A DNA stretch of 64,000 nt from assembly GCF_027364955.1 (NCBI RefSeq), contig NZ_DAHXOI010000011.1:22282-86281 (forward strand). The letters are read 5' to 3'. Both the position numbers and the translations under genes were made by a program. Shown piece by piece: positions 18,033-26,747 of the stretch. The notes below the pieces were generated by a model. That model was not told the origin of the DNA and ran no database searches. It saw only the letters and a list, made by a program, of their open reading frames with translations. How positions within the stretch are numbered: position 1 is the first letter of the stretch; every line of letters starts with the position of its first letter. Source of the DNA: Ferrimicrobium sp. GTDB taxonomy: Bacteria > Actinomycetota > Acidimicrobiia > Acidimicrobiales > Acidimicrobiaceae.

Positions 18033-18893
18033 CTACGCCATTTGCAATCGAGCATGCTCCCACGCCAGCATCACCTGCTTCCTTGTTGTTCCCCAGTGAT
18101 ACCCCCCAAGCCCGCCATTTGCCTGAATTACCCGGTGACAGGGGATGAGATACGCTATTGGGTTCGCGCCTACTGCATGACCTATGGCTCTTGCTGATCC
18201 TGGTTGACCGATGAAGTTCGCAATCTGCGCATAGCTCGCGACAGAGCCAGGAGGGATCCGCAGGAGCGCTTTCCATACGTTGATCTGAAAGTTCGTCCCG
18301 GAAACGTACAATGAGAGCGAACTCTTCGAGTCATTGGTTTGCCTGAACATCGCGGCGACTACCTTCTGGGTTGAGTGCTGACTCTCATGTAGGACCGCAT
18401 GTGGCCACCTTTGCCGTAGATCCTCCATGAGCTCGGAGATGTCTTTGCTCTCGGAAAATGCGATGTTGCAGACGCCCCTCGGCGTTGTTGCGATGAACGC
18501 ATTCCCAAATGGCGTGTTGTGTACTCCAAATTCGATAGTCAAGCCCGTACCTTGGGCCTTGTACTCTCCAGGTGTCACGGCTTCCATATGGACGAAGTGA
18601 TCGTACAGGCGAGAACTGCTACTGAGACCCAGAATGTTCGACGTCTCTAGCACTGATTTTGAATCGCTAAGTAGTTGCTTTGCTTGTTCTAACGTAAGCA
18701 CCTGCAGGTACTTCTTCGGGGACACGCCTGCCCAGCGCGAGAAGATGCGCTGAAAGTGATAGGGGCTTAGGTTCAGATGGTCTGCTACTTCTTCTAGCGT
18801 CGGTTGCTCACACACGCGATCGGTGATGAAGGTAATGGCCTCTGCAACGCGGTCATAGTCTGTGGCATCAGATTTCGAACTCGAGCACGTCAC
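18033..18893 (-). CDS. ada: Ada-like AraC regulator fused to O6-methylguanine-DNA methyltransferase
   Basis: About 286 residues from GTG 18893 (SD AAGGAAGAG). An AraC HTH occupies residues about 8-100 (HLNLSPYHFQRIFSRWAGVS, PKKYLQVLTLEQAKQLL). The methyltransferase domain follows, with active-site IPCHRVIQANGGLGGYHWG near the C-terminus. The N-terminal Zn-cysteine Ada domain is missing, so it resembles the actinobacterial/Ogt-fused form. It repairs O6-alkylguanine and probably autoregulates. It overlaps the flavin reductase gene by 26 bp, forming an operon. Confidence 0.8.
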   Translation of the reverse strand: MTCSSSKSDATDYDRVAEAITFITDRVCEQPTLEEVADHLNLSPYHFQRIFSRWAGVSPKKYLQVLTLEQAKQLLSDSKSVLETSNILGLSSSSRLYDHFVHMEAVTPGEYKAQGTGLTIEFGVHNTPFGNAFIATTPRGVCNIAFSESKDISELMEDLRQRWPHAVLHESQHSTQKVVAAMFRQTNDSKSSLSLYVSGTNFQINVWKALLRIPPGSVASYAQIANFIGQPGSARAIGHAVGANPIAYLIPCHRVIQANGGLGGYHWGTTRKQVMLAWEHARLQMA

Positions 18894-19569
18894 AGGTCTC
18901 TTCCTTCTGCACATTGGCATGGTCGACATCAGGGCTTCGGTACAGGGACTCTGGAATCTCCCCTAGTGTAGAGTGGGCGAGTTTGGACCCGAGCCCGTAG
19001 AACTGCTGGAAACTCATGATGAGTGGTCGCCACTTGTCAGGGTCTATCTGGTTCGGTTCGTGTTCCATCATGATCCTCTCTTCGATATGCACTCGCTGGA
19101 CCCGAACCTCGATATTGACAAGATTGCCGCGTAGTAGCAGGTTTTGCTCAGCGATACCGTGAATTGCCTCTACCACAGCCTCAAGTTGCACAGGACACTC
19201 TTGGACTCGCGGTGCCCCAACTGTCTCCGAGCCTACAGGCGTCAAGCCACTGATAGCGAACTTGTCAGGTTCGTATCGGTATCCCTTGCGAACCTTAGAC
19301 TCTGGTACTGAGCTGGATCCAGTGGTACGGGCGAGCCGGTTCACCGCTGCAACCTCTCGGACCGAAGGTAAGTTCAAGACACACTCGCCGGTGCGCACTA
19401 TGTTCTGCGTGGTCTTTGACTTCGCCGACAGACCAAGGATGCATCGCCATCCAAGCCAAAACGCCGAAGACATTGGCGCAAGGTTGTACGTGTCGTCTTC
19501 ATTGAGAGTGCCAATCAGCACTACAGGAGTTCCAAAGTAAAGAATCGACGGCTGACACGCAATATGCAT
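18868..19569 (-). CDS. flavin reductase-like (FMN-binding split barrel) protein
   Basis: 233 residues. PVVLIGTLNEDDTYNLAPMS then SAFWLGWRCILGLS, and later TGECVLNLPS and VNRLARTTG, are typical of the DIM6/NTAB flavin reductase fold that binds FMN. Upstream partner of the Ada-like gene; transferred together, perhaps as an alkylation or oxidative-stress cassette (inference). Confidence 0.75.
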   Translation of the reverse strand: MHIACQPSILYFGTPVVLIGTLNEDDTYNLAPMSSAFWLGWRCILGLSAKSKTTQNIVRTGECVLNLPSVREVAAVNRLARTTGSSSVPESKVRKGYRYEPDKFAISGLTPVGSETVGAPRVQECPVQLEAVVEAIHGIAEQNLLLRGNLVNIEVRVQRVHIEERIMMEHEPNQIDPDKWRPLIMSFQQFYGLGSKLAHSTLGEIPESLYRSPDVDHANVQKEETCDVLEFEI

Positions 19570-19835
19570 TGTTTATCCTCTCGTTGTTGCTCGCACTTTG
19601 CCAGGCATGCCACAAGTTAGTGATGGGATCGCTGGAAACCAAGCCGAATCTTGCTCTCCTGGGGGCTGTCATTCACCGTTGATGGTGTTCGCCATCCCGT
19701 GTCAAGGCAGCGTCAGGTAACCACATGATCTTCACGCTGGTTTGATTCATGGCAATCACGAGGATGTACCCCAGCACATAGCGTTAAAGGGGGACATGGA
19801 CACCCAAGTTCTCTCGGACGGCCCACATCAGCACA
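19570..19835. other. intergenic, nothing recognised
   Basis: No frame with a plausible start and no recognisable motif. It separates the flavin reductase operon from the zinc-finger gene, both on the minus strand. Confidence 0.4.
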
Positions 19836-20441
19836 CTAGCTCTTAACAGCGTGGAGTTTGACCACTCCTATCCACTCGTGCAACGCATCCACAGCATCGA
19901 CCGACAGCCGGTCACGAGCAAAAGCACACACAGCACAAAGCTCGACCTCATCAGCATGATCTAGCACCCAGGCGTCACATGCCTCGATACAGCTCCTTCG
20001 CCACCTAGTCACGTCCGCGATTAGTACCAGCGCTGCATCGAACGGGTCCGTCTCCGACGCCGAGAAACTCGCATGCCGTAGCCCGATATTCTCATCGTCG
20101 CTGATGGAGAAACCCAAAACGGTGTCGAAGATCCCGCCAATATCGGATTCGAACCATCCCCAGTCGGGACTCAGCCATACGGTATCTGCGCTTATCGTCC
20201 AGCTCAGCTCATTTTCGATTGTGACGCGACTATTGAGCATCACGGTCAGAAAATCTAAGACTCGCCCAAGGTCTCGCTGTCCAATGATGTCGTCCATCAG
20301 CGGGTACTGTCGACAGAGCTCGCCAACGCGATAGTGCTCCCAAGCAGCTAGACACTCTGGTGAGCAGCAGCCACGCTCGTGATGCCATGCCTGTGTACCT
20401 ATGCTGGTATCGATCTCTTTCCCACATTCGATGCAATGCAC
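19836..20441 (-). CDS. zinc-finger hypothetical protein
   Basis: 201 residues from ATG 20441 with SD AAGGAGGTAAC. The N-terminus MHCIECGKEIDTSI, then HHERGCCSPECLAAWEHY, has CxxC ... CCxxxC (possible zinc ribbon of the TRASH/MYM type). A second CAVC lies near the end (VELCAVCAFARDRL). The rest is not recognised. A strong hairpin separates it from the bet gene upstream, so it has its own promoter, which lacks the element motif. Confidence 0.55.
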   Translation of the reverse strand: MHCIECGKEIDTSIGTQAWHHERGCCSPECLAAWEHYRVGELCRQYPLMDDIIGQRDLGRVLDFLTVMLNSRVTIENELSWTISADTVWLSPDWGWFESDIGGIFDTVLGFSISDDENIGLRHASFSASETDPFDAALVLIADVTRWRRSCIEACDAWVLDHADEVELCAVCAFARDRLSVDAVDALHEWIGVVKLHAVKS

Positions 20442-20493
20442 GATGTTACCTCCTTGTTGTCGCCCAATTAGGACTCATTGGCGCTATCGAAGA

Positions 20494-20521
20494 GAACCGG
20501 TAGTGACTCCACTACCGGTTC
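20494..20521 (-). terminator. 12-bp hairpin after the bet gene
   Basis: GAACCGGTAGTG-ACTC-CACTACCGGTTC is a perfect 12-bp stem with a 4-base loop, 13 bp after the bet stop. On the minus strand it is followed by TCTCTTCG; on the plus strand by GATCTTTTG. Likely a terminator. Confidence 0.7.
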
Positions 20522-20533
20522 GATCTTTTGTTG

Positions 20534-21493
20534 TTATTCTGCCGCTGTCGTCTGCGCTGATGCCGCGAGGTGTTTGATTAGTTGCGACGCCTCGGATCGG
20601 GTCAGATCTCTGAGAGTGGTAATCCCATGGCCGACAAATTGGGCTACGTACTCGGGTCGAAGCTCGCGAGCGATGCTGAGCGCGTCAAAGTACTCTTTGA
20701 TTGCGTTGATCTGCCCATCTACCGCAGGGGCGTATCCCGCATCTACTGGCGTTGTCTCTGCCACCGGGGGAGTGGTCTCACCCTCGCCATCAACCACCGA
20801 CAGTGTGGCTGTCTTAGCCGTCGTCGGGCTGGTCTTGGCAGAGGTTGCGGTGTTCGCCTTGGACCCTCTTGCGCCACTTGGAGCACTACTTGGCTCCTGT
20901 GACGCCTGAGCCATCTCATCAACCGTGTAGAGACCCGACAACTCCTGGGGGAACGCTTTGCGTAGAGCCAGAGCCTCCGCGCACTTAGCGAGTTGATTGT
21001 CACCCATCGTCGCCCACATCCGCACGACCTCCCCTGCGTTGGTCCGCTGCACATAGGAGGCATAGCGCGCTACGGCTGAGCTTGTGGTGATCACCCCACC
21101 AAGGAGCTTCTTGACAACTACCCTTGCTGCGGCCGGTGGCGTGTCCTCAAGCCAGACATCCTTCCACACACCATCCTTACCACACCAGAACGGTCCATCC
21201 TGACCCGCATAGGCGTGCGTGCGCTCCGCGATGAGCCGAAACCCATCGATAGATGTCTGGATACTCAGGATCTCGCGCTTTGCCCTCTTGTCGTAGCGCT
21301 TGATCGCATACACCTGGCGCGCGAAGGGATCCAATCCAGTGCGCTCACAGACCTCGATAAGCAGGTCAAACTCGTTGTCAGTCAGGGGAGAGTTCCCCTT
21401 GTTCGCTAGATCTTCGTCGATCGTGCGCCGCAACAGTTCCTTATTCAGCCCCAACCCTCGACTGTTGCTACTGGTCTCCACAGCCTTTAACAT
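20534..21493 (-). CDS. bet: Bet/RecT-type single-strand annealing protein
   Basis: 319 residues. Residues about 35-195 follow the phage Bet pattern: [81 protein letters not shown], and [15 protein letters not shown]. The C-terminal third is Ala/Thr-rich and poorly conserved, with a final helical segment. Bet anneals complementary single strands during recombination. No exonuclease partner is adjacent, but a DnaQ-like exonuclease and an endonuclease at 49-51 kb are candidates. SD AAAGGAGACGGCG precedes ATG 21493. Confidence 0.85.
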   Translation of the reverse strand: MLKAVETSSNSRGLGLNKELLRRTIDEDLANKGNSPLTDNEFDLLIEVCERTGLDPFARQVYAIKRYDKRAKREILSIQTSIDGFRLIAERTHAYAGQDGPFWCGKDGVWKDVWLEDTPPAAARVVVKKLLGGVITTSSAVARYASYVQRTNAGEVVRMWATMGDNQLAKCAEALALRKAFPQELSGLYTVDEMAQASQEPSSAPSGARGSKANTATSAKTSPTTAKTATLSVVDGEGETTPPVAETTPVDAGYAPAVDGQINAIKEYFDALSIARELRPEYVAQFVGHGITTLRDLTRSEASQLIKHLAASAQTTAAE

Positions 21494-21534
21494 CGCCGTC
21501 TCCTTTGCATATCTCGCGATCTCTTGACCGCTGC

Positions 21535-21550
21535 CGGATATATATGCACA
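21535..21550 (-). promoter_or_regulatory. TGCATATATA-type promoter motif of bet
   Basis: ATGTGCATATATATCCGGC on the minus strand, about 45 bp upstream of ATG 21493. Close match to the consensus. Confidence 0.65.
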
Positions 21551-21607
21551 TATTTCGGTGACGACGCGCCCGATCGTGCCTATTGATACTGGTAGAGACC
21601 CAGATAC

Positions 21608-21811
21608 ATGAGGAGCCCCGTTGTGCTAGTGACCAGAGACAAGACCAAGCAAACCCTGGTGGTTGCGTTCATCATGATAGGCCTAGGCGCGTTTGGATGG
21701 GCGAGTTCTCGTCCCAGTCCGCTCCCAATCATGCCCCATCACCCAGCGCAGGGCATCTACCTACCAACCATAACCCCCAGCGCCCCCACCCACCAGCCAT
21801 TACTACCCTGA
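21608..21811 (+). CDS. small single-pass membrane protein
   Basis: 67 residues. A short basic N-terminus is followed by the hydrophobic segment [19 protein letters not shown] (one membrane span), then a proline-rich outside tail. The start lacks a good SD. It ends 11 bp before the kinase start, so the two may be one transcript. Confidence 0.45.
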   Translation: MRSPVVLVTRDKTKQTLVVAFIMIGLGAFGWASSRPSPLPIMPHHPAQGIYLPTITPSAPTHQPLLP

Positions 21812-21822
21812 GAGGACCCACC

Positions 21823-22395
21823 ATGTCGGACCAACCCCTAGTTGTCCTGTTAGCCGGTCTCCCTGGATCAGGCAAATCCACCTTTGCCCCACATCTAGCG
21901 AAAGCCATAGAGGCCAGTGTGCTCGACACCGACAAGCTCTTCGACGCGCCCCGTATTGCGGTTGGAGCGGCCTTAGGGCTAGGGACTCGGGTGGTGGATG
22001 AGCCCCAATGGAAAGATGCAGTGCATGGGCGACTCCTCAGCCTGTTTCTCGCTTTCGCCTCCACCGCTGCAACTCCTGAGCATCCAGTGATAGCCGTATC
22101 GCCCTGGACGGGTTTTCGCCAGCACTATCCCGAGGCGTTCGATCAGGCATGTGCTGGGCTCACATCGCAGTTCCGATGGGTGATCGCGACCTGTCCACCC
22201 GAGATTCGGCACCGACGCATTCGATCACGTGCCCGTGTAATGGATGCGATCAAGATCGCCACACTGGCAAGACCCGACCCTGTCCTCACAACCCCGCTCG
22301 GTGCCATCACAGTAGACCTTGGCTGTGATCTCGGGTCATATCCCACGCTCGCCTATCAAATAGCGCTCGAGTTAGCGAAGCCGCGTTTGGTATAA
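21823..22395 (+). CDS. P-loop kinase-like protein
   Basis: 190 residues from ATG 21823 (GAGAGGACCCACC upstream). Walker A is LLAGLPGSGKSTFAPHLAK near residue 10. A mid-protein ATCPPEIRHRRIRSRARV resembles the arginine-rich lid of nucleotide or zeta-toxin-like kinases. A substrate cannot be named. Lies between bet and prim-pol. Confidence 0.6.
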   Translation: MSDQPLVVLLAGLPGSGKSTFAPHLAKAIEASVLDTDKLFDAPRIAVGAALGLGTRVVDEPQWKDAVHGRLLSLFLAFASTAATPEHPVIAVSPWTGFRQHYPEAFDQACAGLTSQFRWVIATCPPEIRHRRIRSRARVMDAIKIATLARPDPVLTTPLGAITVDLGCDLGSYPTLAYQIALELAKPRLV

Positions 22396-22470
22396 GAGCG
22401 ACTGCGCCCGGAGCACCAGTCCCTTTGATGAGGGAGGGGAGGGGATCAACACCCTCAACCCACTGGCCTT

Positions 22471-22490
22471 GGTGCATATACATGAGCATG
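22471..22490 (+). promoter_or_regulatory. TGCATATATA-type promoter motif of prim-pol
   Basis: GGTGCATATACATGAGCATG, in which the last three bases are the chosen start codon. Identical spacing to the relaxase and LPD1 motifs. Confidence 0.65.
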
Positions 22491-23522
22491 CAACTCACAA
22501 AGACCGGCCTTGAGAACATCATCGTCACCCAGGAGTACGCCGCACGCGGATGGGCAACCTACCCATTGGCGCCCGGATCGAAGAAGCCACTGAAGGGATC
22601 GCATGGATTCCATGATGCAACGACGGATCAATCCGCTCTCCTTGATGCGTTCTCTGATCCACCCGACCTCAACATCGGCATCCGCACCGGTGAGGCATCA
22701 GGTATCATCGTGATCGACATTGATGCCCACGAGGGAGCCGCGAATGGGTATGACTCAATGCGTGCTCTTGCGTCTCAAGGATTCCGATTCCCAACTGGCA
22801 ACAGTCGCATAGGGTGTGCAATAGCCAAGACCCCAAGTGGAGGTCTACATCTCTACTATGCAGCCCCTCCTGAGGCAAAGATCAAGTCAACCACCGGTGT
22901 TCTGGCCCCTGGCCTAGATACTCGCGGCGAGGGTGGCTATATCGTTGCTCCGCCATCTGCGACCGACAAGGGTAGGTATGTATGGAAGCAGTGCCCAGAC
23001 ACGCTTCTCGAGTTACCCTGTTGGGTGATCGAACGGTGCAAAGTCACCCCCGTTCCAGAACGACCCAGGGTCGAGCCAACCGAGACGATTCCACCCACCG
23101 TTGCACAGATGCTCAGAGACCGCCTCGATCGCATCGCCCAAGCATCGAATGGTCAACGCAATGCGACCCTTAACCGCGAGGCATTCTATCTAGCTCAGTA
23201 CGTGGGCATGGGTTTTGACCAACAGCAGTTGACCGAATGGCTCAGACACGCTGCCCTCAAGTCCGAGATGCCAGAATACGAGGCGCAACGGACCATCCGA
23301 AGTGCGCTTGACCGTGCACCGATGTCTCGCGCGTCGGACCCACAACCCCAGGCTGCCAACCGTGATTCGCACTGTACAATACCAACCATAGCCAGCACGA
23401 ACCAAACGATGCCCCTCATTCGACATGCGACAGAGCGAAGTTCACACACCCAGGCTTCGAAGTCCCCAGCAGACGGTGCCTCCGAGGAGGCCCATGGGGG
23501 ATATCGGCATCGACTCTGCTAG
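22488..23522 (+). CDS. bifunctional DNA primase/polymerase (prim-pol)
   Basis: 344 residues from ATG 22488; ATG 22482, two codons earlier, is equally possible. Prim-pol domain: YAARGWATYPLAPGSKKPL, LNIGIRTGEASGIIVIDIDA with the catalytic D-x-D, KTPSGGLHLYYA, and GLDTRGEGGYIVAPPS, residues about 10-185. Then a helical region with NATLNREAFYLAQYVGMG, typical of the prim-pol C-terminal bundle. Such enzymes prime plasmid and phage replication. The last 60 residues are low-complexity. Stop is 123 bp before cas1. Confidence 0.85.
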   Translation: MQLTKTGLENIIVTQEYAARGWATYPLAPGSKKPLKGSHGFHDATTDQSALLDAFSDPPDLNIGIRTGEASGIIVIDIDAHEGAANGYDSMRALASQGFRFPTGNSRIGCAIAKTPSGGLHLYYAAPPEAKIKSTTGVLAPGLDTRGEGGYIVAPPSATDKGRYVWKQCPDTLLELPCWVIERCKVTPVPERPRVEPTETIPPTVAQMLRDRLDRIAQASNGQRNATLNREAFYLAQYVGMGFDQQQLTEWLRHAALKSEMPEYEAQRTIRSALDRAPMSRASDPQPQAANRDSHCTIPTIASTNQTMPLIRHATERSSHTQASKSPADGASEEAHGGYRHRLC

Positions 23523-23644
23523 ATGTCGAGCTAGTTTTGCGGGCCAGAAAACTAAAGAGGTTACCAATCCCTGCCGAAGTCACCTGATGCCAGTGACCTC
23601 CTGCTTAACGGAAGCCGCAGGCAAAGGCGAAAGAAGCGATTGCA

Positions 23645-24535
23645 ATGCCAGGAGCTTGGAGGATAGTCGATCTAACCGGGTACGAGGGCAAGGTCTCGGC
23701 CGGCAAAGGGTCTTTGTATGTCGGAGATGCGACGGTACCACTGGCGGATCTTGCTGTTGTCCTCGTTGGACCACACTGTCTGCTGCACGAGAGCATTTTT
23801 GATCGAGCAGCTGCTTTCGACATAGCAATTATGCATTGTGATTGGCGCGCAGTGCCTATTGCCACGACGTTAACCTGGTCCAATAATTCCCGAGTCGCGA
23901 CACGCCAGCGATGTCAGATTACAATGTCTATCCCGCGTCAAAAGAATGCTTGGATGCGGATTGTTCAAGCAAAAATCCGTGGCCAAGCCAACGCCCTTGC
24001 GGTATGCGATCGGCCCCATGCAAGTGAGGTCCGTGATCTAGCGAAGCTGGTTCGTTCCGGCGATCCCTCCAACGTGGAAGCTCGCGCCGCGCGAGCCTAT
24101 TGGAGTGCTTTGTTTGATCAACCTCGGTTCCGTCGCAAACCAGGGAGTAGGGTAGATGCCAATAGTTATTTGGACTATACCTATGCGATTGTGCGGGGAT
24201 TTTGTGTACGTGCCGTTGTGGCTGCCGGTCTAAATCCGACCCTCGGAGTGTGGCATCATCAACGGTCCAACAACTTCTCCCTCGTAGATGATATTATCGA
24301 ACCCTTCCGACCTGCTGCCGATGTGGTTGCCATGCAGGCATATGGAAGCTATGATTCAATGACCCCTGACTGCAAACGGCAACTTGCGAGTGTATGTGAT
24401 AGAAAATTCGCATCGGATGGCCGGACGACAGGTTCAAGCATCACCCACTTTACACAGAGTCTTGCTAATTACATGGAAGGGGAAGGCACGACTGTGCAGG
24501 TACCGGTGTTTGAGGGATCCCGTGAAGACGGATGA
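23645..24535 (+). CDS. cas1: Cas1, type II CRISPR adaptation nuclease
   Basis: 296 residues, the usual type II Cas1 length. It starts WRIVDLTGYEGKVSAGKGSL and has FDIAIMHCDWRAVPIA, the Glu in EARAARAYWSALF, and the C-terminal metal-site region GVWHHQRSNNFSLVDDIIEP then FRPAADVV. Together with Cas2 it integrates new spacers. It overlaps cas2 by 14 bp and is followed directly by the array. No Csn2 or Cas4 is present, consistent with subtype II-C. Confidence 0.93.
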   Translation: MPGAWRIVDLTGYEGKVSAGKGSLYVGDATVPLADLAVVLVGPHCLLHESIFDRAAAFDIAIMHCDWRAVPIATTLTWSNNSRVATRQRCQITMSIPRQKNAWMRIVQAKIRGQANALAVCDRPHASEVRDLAKLVRSGDPSNVEARAARAYWSALFDQPRFRRKPGSRVDANSYLDYTYAIVRGFCVRAVVAAGLNPTLGVWHHQRSNNFSLVDDIIEPFRPAADVVAMQAYGSYDSMTPDCKRQLASVCDRKFASDGRTTGSSITHFTQSLANYMEGEGTTVQVPVFEGSREDG

Positions 24536-24845
24536 ACCCGTGTGGGCTGTCGTCTTTTTTGATCTTCCAGTTGACACAAAGGCGCATCGCCGTGATGCTA
24601 CCCGTTATCGAGTTCAGTTGTTGGAGCTCGGTTTCGGCAGGATACAGCTGAGCGTCTACGCAAAGTACCTTATCAATTCCTCCGGACTTGATTGGCTGTC
24701 CTCTCGTATTGCACTGGGAATCCCTGACGGTGGATTCGTAAGAATGCTTCACGTCAGCGATATTGAGTGGTCCAAGATGGTGCGGATAGAGGGAAGGAAG
24801 CTGATCGAAAGCGAATCTCGGCCACAGCAGCTGACCATCTTCTAG
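24522..24845 (+). CDS. cas2: Cas2, CRISPR adaptation protein
   Basis: 107 residues from GTG 24522, with TGAGGG six bases upstream. A longer in-frame ATG at 24384 lies deep inside cas1 and gives a non-Cas2 extension. The ferredoxin-like core is WAVVFFDLPVDTKAHRRDAT, LLELGFGRIQLSVYAKY, FVRMLHVSDIEWSKM. The TAG stop overlaps the first CRISPR repeat, leaving no leader on this side. Confidence 0.92.
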   Translation: MKTDEPVWAVVFFDLPVDTKAHRRDATRYRVQLLELGFGRIQLSVYAKYLINSSGLDWLSSRIALGIPDGGFVRMLHVSDIEWSKMVRIEGRKLIESESRPQQLTIF

Positions 24846-26669
24846 GGAAGTGCATAGACTCCCCCCGGCTAAACTGGACTACGAACGTGGGGTAGTGCTG
24901 TACCTGCTGGGAAGTGCATAGACTCCCCCCGGCTAAACTGGTGAACAGGTGCGCCATGTGAGCGATGGCGCTGGGAAGTGCATAGACTCCCCCCGGCTAA
25001 ACTGGGCAAGACCAAGGCGAACCGCAGTGAGTGGCTGGGAAGTGCATAGACTCCCCCCGGCTAAACTGGCAGGTTCCCGTCCAGCTTTGAGAATCCAGCT
25101 GGGAAGTGCATAGACTCCCCCCGGCTAAACTGGCACCCAAACCTCCACCGTCCAGCCCTATGCTGGGAAGTGCATAGACTCCCCCCGGCTAAACTGGCAA
25201 GCTCGGCACCAAGCTCATACGTGAGGCTGGGAAGTGCATAGACTCCCCCCGGCTAAACTGGGACAGTGGGTTTGGTGGTTGAAGCCCCAGCTGGGAAGTG
25301 CATAGACTCCCCCCGGCTAAACTGGTGGATCGGCCGGCAGGACATACGTACAAGCTGGGAAGTGCATAGACTCCCCCCGGCTAAACTGGAACCCCCAAAC
25401 AGTGCCGTCCTTATCCTGCTGGGAAGTGCATAGACTCCCCCCGGCTAAACTGGACTATTGATCGGGATCGGCGCGGTGACGGCTGGGAAGTGCATAGACT
25501 CCCCCCGGCTAAACTGGGGCTGTTCCGGCCACGTCAATGATCGTTGCTGGGAAGTGCATAGACTCCCCCCGGCTAAACTGGTGGCCACTCTCAAGCTCTG
25601 CAAGCCTATGCTGGGAAGTGCATAGACTCCCCCCGGCTAAACTGGTTGTTGAAGTCCCTGGCGAGGTTGACATGCTGGGAAGTGCATAGACTCCCCCCGG
25701 CTAAACTGGGACGTGATGGGGTTGAGACCGTGCTCGCGCTGGGAAGTGCATAGACTCCCCCCGGCTAAACTGGTTATCGACAAGATGGAGCGACCAGCCT
25801 AGCTGGGAAGTGCATAGACTCCCCCCGGCTAAACTGGAAGAAGCCACGCAGCCAACGAGAGCCGAGCTGGGAAGTGCATAGACTCCCCCCGGCTAAACTG
25901 GGCAAGCCTCGGCAAGGGCTCATCAGTGGGCTGGGAAGTGCATAGACTCCCCCCGGCTAAACTGGCATCCCGATCCCGACCGGAGTGTACGTCGCTGGGA
26001 AGTGCATAGACTCCCCCCGGCTAAACTGGTTTCACTCACGGTGTGGGACCTCCTCCGGCTGGGAAGTGCATAGACTCCCCCCGGCTAAACTGGACTCACA
26101 CGCTGAACAAGAGCGCCCGACGCTGGGAAGTGCATAGACTCCCCCCGGCTAAACTGGAGGGAACTTGCACCCCGCTGGCTTAGAGGCTGGGAAGTGCATA
26201 GACTCCCCCCGGCTAAACTGGCCACTCTCCTGCGTGCCTTGATCGGATCGCTGGGAAGTGCATAGACTCCCCCCGGCTAAACTGGATGTTCGGGTGGTCG
26301 TGCTCGGGAACTAGCTGGGAAGTGCATAGACTCCCCCCGGCTAAACTGGAGATGCTCCACGTCGAGCGCGTCGTCCTGCTGGGAAGTGCATAGACTCCCC
26401 CCGGCTAAACTGGTCCAAGGAGAGCGGCGACAAATACGAGTGCTGGGAAGTGCATAGACTCCCCCCGGCTAAACTGGACGCTTTAGTCTTTCCGCGAATC
26501 TTGTCGCTGGGAAGTGCATAGACTCCCCCCGGCTAAACTGGCGTGGCCGTCGCCCCAACCGGAGCCTTCGCTGGGAAGTGCATAGACTCCCCCCGGCTAA
26601 ACTGGTACCATGCGAGCGTACTTGAACATCGTCGCTGGGAAGTGCATAGACTCCCCCCGGCTAAACTGG
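24842..26669 (+). CRISPR. type II-C CRISPR array, 29 repeats and 28 spacers
   Basis: Repeats are 36 bp, starting GCTGGGAAGTGCATAGACTC and ending CCCCCGGCTAAACTGG. They fall exactly every 64 bp from 24842 to 26634, so all 28 spacers are 28 nt. Every repeat I read is identical except the first, whose first three bases differ where it overlaps the cas2 stop. Pairing with the tracrRNA at 30.3 kb shows that crRNAs are read on the plus strand (spacer then repeat). The repeat closely resembles, from memory, that of the Acidothermus cellulolyticus Cas9 system. Near its 3' end TAAACT could act as a -10 box, as in type II-C arrays with a promoter in each repeat. Confidence 0.98.
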
Positions 26670-26680
26670 ACGAGACGGAA

Positions 26681-26708
26681 GGGAACCCTGGTGGGAGCCA
26701 GGGTTCCC
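26681..26708 (+). terminator. hairpin between the array and the cas9 3' end
   Basis: GGGAACCCTGG-TGGGAG-CCAGGGTTCCC is a perfect 11-bp stem, 11 bp after the last repeat, followed by TGTTGTTT on the plus strand. It can end pre-crRNA transcription and, read the other way, cas9 transcription. Confidence 0.75.
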
Positions 26709-26747
26709 TGTTGTTTGCGTGTCGAAAAATGGTTCACACGCATTCCA

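Noticed and set aside
24878..26633. Self-targeting spacers against this element
   Set aside because: No match noticed on reading, but this was not an exhaustive search, so no claim is made.
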